Source: Volvox africanus
Taxonomy: Eukaryota; Chlorophyta; Chlorophyceae; Chlamydomonadales; Volvocaceae
Reading direction: 5' to 3'
NCBI GenBank assembly: GCA_030268105.1
Contig: BSDZ01000028.1
Coordinates: 124,001-188,000 of the forward strand
DNA length: 64,000 nucleotides
Of this stretch, positions 58,681 to 64,000 are shown piece by piece (position 1 is the first letter of the stretch; every line of letters starts with the position of its first letter). The notes beneath the pieces were generated by a model that was not told where the DNA came from, made no database searches, and saw only the letters and a list, made by a program, of their open reading frames with translations. Both the position numbers and the translations under genes were made by a program.

Positions 58681-61337
58681 GAGTGTATCCTGTTTTATCG
58701 TAAGTGTTAGTTGACCGCCTCGGGGCGTGCGGGGAGGTTTAGGGATTCGGGTTGTGTTGGTTGCGATAGATGTCATAGAAACATGGATGGTTGGTGGGTT
58801 TCCGCGATGGGCGGCCGCGGTGTTGTTGAAGCGCATGCACTGGGCAATCCAAATGCGCCAATTTACATGCAATACTGATAACACGTAATCCGCCAACAGA
58901 TTATAAGGAAATGCACAGAGCACCTCTGTGGCGGCGGCTCCTCCGACACAGGCTAGATTCGGGTTTAGGTTGGATTTATAACTTTGGCTCTAGATTTGCT
59001 TTTCTATTTCATTTGATGCTTCTGAAATAATTAAACGTTATACTTGATGTATGTACGGTGCCGTACATCTGAAGGTGTGGTGTGCCGCCGTTCATTGCCT
59101 GGGGAAGGAGAGGCTCGGTCCATCGAACCACAGCTTGACTCCTTACTTGGACCATACGAAGCGCCATACGAAGCGCGTATGGTTGGGTGGTGCTGACGCT
59201 GATGATAGCCCGTGGTGCTCTGCCCATCGTGTCCTTCGGATATGGCGAGACCGGTATGTGGTCCACAGGTGCATGGAACAGGTGATGGGAGGGGAGGCAA
59301 ACATTGATGGTACCCTTACCTTTACCTTGCGCAGCATCCGTAACAATTATGGTGCTGATTCGCGGATTCAAGGTCAGCCCGCAACGAACTCTCGAAGCCA
59401 ACGCAAGGCAAGCAGGGATGGGCCGGGACACCACGTCCTGGTAGACAAGAGCCAGTTTGCTCGTAATACGTACGTATCATCCAGCGAGAGAGCATCAGCA
59501 CGTGTCGTATCGTGTCGTATAATAACGTCGCAACTTGAAAATTCAATGTCAGATCTTGGATCTTGGATCTTAGATGGCAATTGTGTGCATGGTTGGATTA
59601 CTTCTCGCGCCGAGTTGCGTTGTAAGCATATTTGAGGATGCTTACACTTTTGAAGAGGTATTCGGCTAGTAGTAGGAGGGTGCACACAACACTGGCGTCG
59701 TGGCCGTGCGAATGGTAAGTTTTCGAAGGTAGGCGCACAAGGAGTATCTAAACCCTGGTGACGCATCTGCCCTCTGATGTCGCCCGCTCCGCCAGGCCGC
59801 TGCTGCCCTTAGGAGAGCGGCTTACTGGGGGGAGCGGACCCGGCTCGGGGACGGGAACTATCTAGCGCGCGCACATTCACATGCACGCATATGCATACAC
59901 CCTGGGGCCCGGCCGGGCTCATCACTGAAAATGAGCGGGCATCCCCCGCTGCCGGGATACATCCTATGTACCTTCTCATGCTGCCATCATATCAAAGATC
60001 CGTTTGCTCTTACAGTTGCATTGCGAGTTGAACGGTGAAGTAACTGAACGGCTATGTCTATAGTATGTACGAGCTTGGCCGGGTGTCGTTGAGGATTTGG
60101 TCTGTCTGTGACAGTGTCAGCATCACTGTTGCTGTCGGTGTAGTCTGTGAACACGGCTGTAGGGTTACGCCGCTCGCGGGATGGCGGGACGTGTGGCGCG
60201 CAGGTTGTGGCAATATGATGTTGTTCTCAGCCCTTAGTAACGATGTTTTGTTATATTGCCAAGTGGGGCGTCCGTGAGACATGTGTATGTGGGACCCGGT
60301 AGGCGAGAAGCGATGGTGACGTGTTGGAGTGTGCGTCGGATGGGACACACATGGCGGTGCTGTTGGCACATGCATGCATGCGCAATTTAGGCCTTTAAGA
60401 ATAAAAAGATATTCATGTGCGACGACGTAAACCCCTGGCAGGTGTGATGAAACGTGCAGTAAGAAGTACGGTACCTCACCACCCATGCATAGCATAGCTG
60501 ACAACCACCCGACCGCTTGGCAAGTCATCACTGACAATCATCACATAGTTTGGCTCCTAGGGAGTATCCCTTGCGTTTTAATGAGTTTGGTGTTTTGGTC
60601 GCCAAATCGATCAGGTTCGTATTTTCTGTGCCTTTAAAGAACGCGTCGCTGTACCGGTTACGTTGCCAGCAGAACTGCCAACATATGCAGATCGGTATGC
60701 TCTGCCACGCGAGTGGACGGCGCAGATAGTGGCGGTGGCCTTGCTGTGAGGGGGGGCCCATCTGGCACACTCTCCCCACCATACTCTGGCCGTACGCGTA
60801 CGGTATTAGTACACATGTCGTACGTGTTACTACCGTAATATCGTACATGTTACGTTAGCGTATTAGATGTATGCGTTGCACCCGCTACGCATATCCTCCA
60901 AACTGGAACGACAGCGGCCAATGGGGTCAGTGGGGCAGTGGACACGCGGCTCACAGCAATATCGTGGATGGTAGCATTAAAAACACCATTTGGGCTAAAT
61001 GGTGTTTCCTTTTTTAAAGAGTACGCTCATATATTGCACCTCGCAGCGATGAACTGAAGGAAAGAAAAGATGGGATGAAGTTCGCCTTTTGTTGCGTATC
61101 TGATTCCGGTGCATTTGTTTTGAGTATTGAACAGTCGAATGGCAAAAAAGGGCGACAATTGTGGGAGTCGTGCACGCACCTATGCTGTTTAACAACAGGA
61201 CAGTTTGCCAGGACAAGATTCTCATTTGCCCAAATAGGGAAAGTCTTTCCATCCCAAATGTACCCAAACATCGGGGTGGCCTTCCTTGGGCCCAAGATCT
61301 CTTATGTGCCCTTGTACGTTGGGTACCGTATGTAGGT

Positions 61338-61605
61338 GCGTTGCGCGGGGTGCTGTCGGGCCGGTGGGGCATGTGGGGGGCAGGGAGTGGGAGCGAGCGG
61401 ACCGGAGGGAACGAACGGCAGGTGGGACGGGTTCAGATCGTGGATGGGCTTTGTGCACCTTTCGAATGGTAGCAGTGCCGGAGCGACAGGGAGTGACAGG
61501 GAGTGACAGGGAGTGACAAGGAAGGACAGGGAGTGACAGGGAGTGACAGGGAGGGACAGGGAAGGACAGGGAGGGATAGGGAAGGAGGGGGGGTAAGGCA
61601 GACTC
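61338..61605. repeat. Dispersed repeat copy B (149-bp core plus 10-bp tandem tail)
   Basis: The core 61338-61486 matches 24782-24930 with one difference. The tail (61487-61586) has ten units of CAGGGAGTGA type against five in copy A, followed by a poly-G and a short related end. Confidence 0.93.
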
Positions 61606-62977
61606 GGGCACGAGCCGGACGTATTTGACACCATAACACTATATCGCAAGAATCATTAAGAAAAGTGAAATATGAGTTGCACCCCGGGTGAGGCTCCTCA
61701 CCTCCAAGAAGTTATAAGCAGCAGGAACAAAGAGAGTTGGGTTCAGCGCACATATTTCTAAACCAACAAACGTGTTCAATAATGGCCGGAGTACGCGACA
61801 TGATAATTCCTTTCACTAAGAGCGCCTTGCATCCCACAGCCACAGGAGGCCATCGCCACCACTACCAAAGCCGCGTAATCCCAGACAACAAACGCAATTC
61901 ACCGGGTTAGAGCCCACACTTTGATGAGTAGTGCCGTTAACTTAACCAGCACTCCGGCACGCTTCGTTTGGCGCCCAAATAGCAGCGTTCAAAGCCCATT
62001 CCTTAGCGGCCGCCGTACACTGTACCACATGGGGCGCGTGAATGGGCTACCCGCTGTCCGCTACCCACCAGCCAACTTTTCCTTTTCCCTACGTGCTTGG
62101 CTTTCTATGCTCTTTCGTCCCTCTTCCTCTGTACCACCCTGATGCGGGGAGCCCGATAACGGAACGAGCACCCTATCCCAACCTCACGCACCCCACACGC
62201 GGCTATTCCATTACACGCTGCTCTGTTCTCCAAACCACCGGATAAGTACACATATATATACACACGCACACGCATCCCCAGCATACACTTGACCTTACCG
62301 CTACAAAGCTGTCACACCCACGTCATCTCCTCCATCTCATCCCTGGACATTACACCCACCAGGGCAGCGCCCCTCTCCGAAGTTCCTTGTGCCCCCCTGT
62401 CGCCGCCTGGGTCAGTGAGAAGGACGGAGCTGCTTCTTTAGGTTCGTGATTCCTCCCTCTCATAAAAACTCAATACTCAACCCTCCCAAACCTCCCCCCC
62501 CCCTTGGACCCCTCCCTGAACCCCCCTACAGCAGACCCCTGGGCCAGGGCCTATAACACCGGAGCGACGGGGTCCAAATTCCTAAGCCCCCCTCCATTTC
62601 ACCCCTCCCCCTTCTCAACACCCATCAATCTCCATCCGAAAGATGGCTTAGATAACTGCCATCTCTTAACGGTTTCACTCATTCTGTGTTCAATGACTTG
62701 GCTCTCCGTGGTCAAAAAGAGTACCATATCCAGCTAGATCTGTACATCTCCACACTCTGTAATGATCTAGTAATGAACCTCACGTTCCCTCATGACGAAG
62801 AACACTGCTCTCACTGTTCTTCACAGGAAGCAAGGGACGGTACGTGCGCATGTTGTATCCTAAAGCCTTTTGTCATAACGCCCCCTAGGGGTAAGCTGCC
62901 GGGCCCTAGTAGTGGGCCCCTGAATGCCCTCCTGCTAGCTGATATCCTGGCGGGCAGCTCAACACCCGCAACCGGTA

Positions 62978-63903
62978 TCAGAATTCGGGTGAGGCCAGGA
63001 GGTCCACCAAAGCCGATAAGTAGTGCACGTCGAAACCGATACGCTGCAAAAGCGACTCCAGTCGGGGGTGTGGGCGCGAGACAGGGGAGCCCGTGCAACC
63101 ACGCAGAGGCGGTAAGGCTGGCGCGTTGCCGCTATTGCTCACCGGGGTCGCGGCGGGGTCACCGGCGGCGCCAGAAGCTTCTGGGGGCAGCGGCGGGGCG
63201 CATAGGCTGACGCGCAGCGCGGGGATGTGGTGGACGGACAGCGCATGCAGCAGCGCCAGGGAAAGCAGCATCCATTGCGGCTGTTTGAAGCTGGGGAGGG
63301 GTCCGGACAGCCTGTCACCGATCGTGGGAGTGAGCGGAAAAGAGGAACAAGCCATTTCTAGTGGTTGTGATTTGAAGGTTTGGTAAAAGAGGAAGTGGAG
63401 AAGAGGTGATGTTTGTGCTGGTGGACGACGTGATGGAGGTGGAAGAGATGGTATAGCAGGTGCGGTGATGATGATGACGGCCATCATGGCAAAAGTGGTG
63501 CTGCATGCAAGATCCTCAGTCCAGCGATACACCAACACGAAAGGAAGAGGGGACACAGAAGGAAGACGTCACAAGGGCTCAAGACTGCTCTTCAGCAGAT
63601 ATCGGCTGGGCCCCTAAGCGCCCTGGCGTACGTCATACCTTCCCTGCGCCTTACGTCCGGCTCCCCCGGACAGGCAATACACCTCCACCTCACCCCCTCT
63701 CCTCCCGCACCTGAGCGAGGACACCAGCGCTGTCAACTTGCGATCCAGATCCGACTGGGGCACACGCACAGCCAATTGGCTGTAGCATTCCCGCAGAGGG
63801 GCCGCCAGCAGCTGTAGCAGGACGCCGCGCGCCTGCATCACCGGAGTTGTGGGCACCCCCTCCGCGCCCTCCGCCGCATACTCACCGTCGGATAACGCGG
63901 GCC
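62978..63903 (-). CDS. 3' end of an unrecognised gene (last two exons)
   Basis: Two exons, 63903-63711 and 63311-62978 (stop TGA), join in frame through GT-AG signals. The residues are hydrophobic and helical in look (MQARGVLLQLLAAPLRECY, DLDRKLTALVSSLR, QWMLLSLALLHALSVHHIP, LESLLQRIGFDVHYLSALV) with a Pro/Ala-rich spacer. This could be the end of an alpha-helical repeat protein. I do not recognise the family. A GTGAGC inside the last exon could be an alternative donor. The gene continues beyond the right end of the window. Confidence 0.5.
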
Positions 63904-64000
63904 CTATGCGGGAGGGGGGGGGGAGTGGCAGCAATCCGCAAGGGCGGAGGGGAGACGGACGGAGATAAATGCGGAGCGCAGTGAAACCTTTTGTCAAACC

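Larger units (their letters stand above)
58294..62977. other. Intergenic stretch with repeats
   Basis: No gene supported. It contains a GT/GA microsatellite (58621-58680), the second copy of the dispersed repeat (61338-61605) and C-rich stretches (about 62490-62620). Short open frames on both strands show no homology I recognise. Confidence 0.5.

Noticed and set aside
1..64000. CRISPR arrays, rRNA genes, prokaryotic operons or viral genes
   Set aside because: No regularly spaced repeats with unique spacers, no rRNA-like sequence and no virus-type genes were seen. All recognisable genes are eukaryotic with introns, apart from the intronless Gag-like ORF.

Overview
The window is nuclear DNA of a green alga, most likely of the Chlamydomonadales/Volvocales. 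The grounds are intron-rich genes with GT-AG introns, very long Ala/Gly/Ser/Gln-rich insertions inside conserved domains, TGTAA polyadenylation-type signals, a plastid-type BASS transporter, and a receptor cyclase of a kind I associate with Chlamydomonas relatives. The species cannot be named from the sequence. Exon models were built by hand from homology and splice-site phase. For every gene marked as complete the exon lengths sum to an intact reading frame.

Layout: a TBC-domain Rab GTPase-activating protein (minus, 1861-7700) is divergent from ribosomal protein L13a/uL13 (plus, 8267-10095). A BASS-type sodium-dependent transporter (minus, 11766-15034, first exon unresolved) is convergent with RPL13a. 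A gene-poor stretch with degenerate repeats precedes a 1114-residue Gag-like ORF (plus, 17856-21200) with no pol gene. A UDP-glucose dehydrogenase homologue (plus, 22114-26622) has an intact frame but lacks the catalytic cysteine. Pyruvate kinase (minus, 29672-34885) and a TLC-domain membrane protein (minus, 37611-39973) follow. The TLC gene is divergent from a very large receptor-type nucleotidyl cyclase (plus, 40731-58039, about 3597 residues). The last 6 kb are mostly non-coding, with the 3' end of an unrecognised minus-strand gene at 62978-63903.

The genes do not form a pathway; this is ordinary eukaryotic gene order. The most notable items are: the cyclase (secreted solute-binding-protein ectodomain, one membrane span, two tandem cyclase-homology domains split by huge insertions, catalytic positions partly lost); the UDP-glucose dehydrogenase-like pseudoenzyme; a TBC domain whose Arg and Gln fingers are about 540 residues apart; a 149-bp dispersed repeat with a 10-bp tandem tail present twice; and a 138-bp inverted repeat bracketing the transmembrane exons of the cyclase gene.
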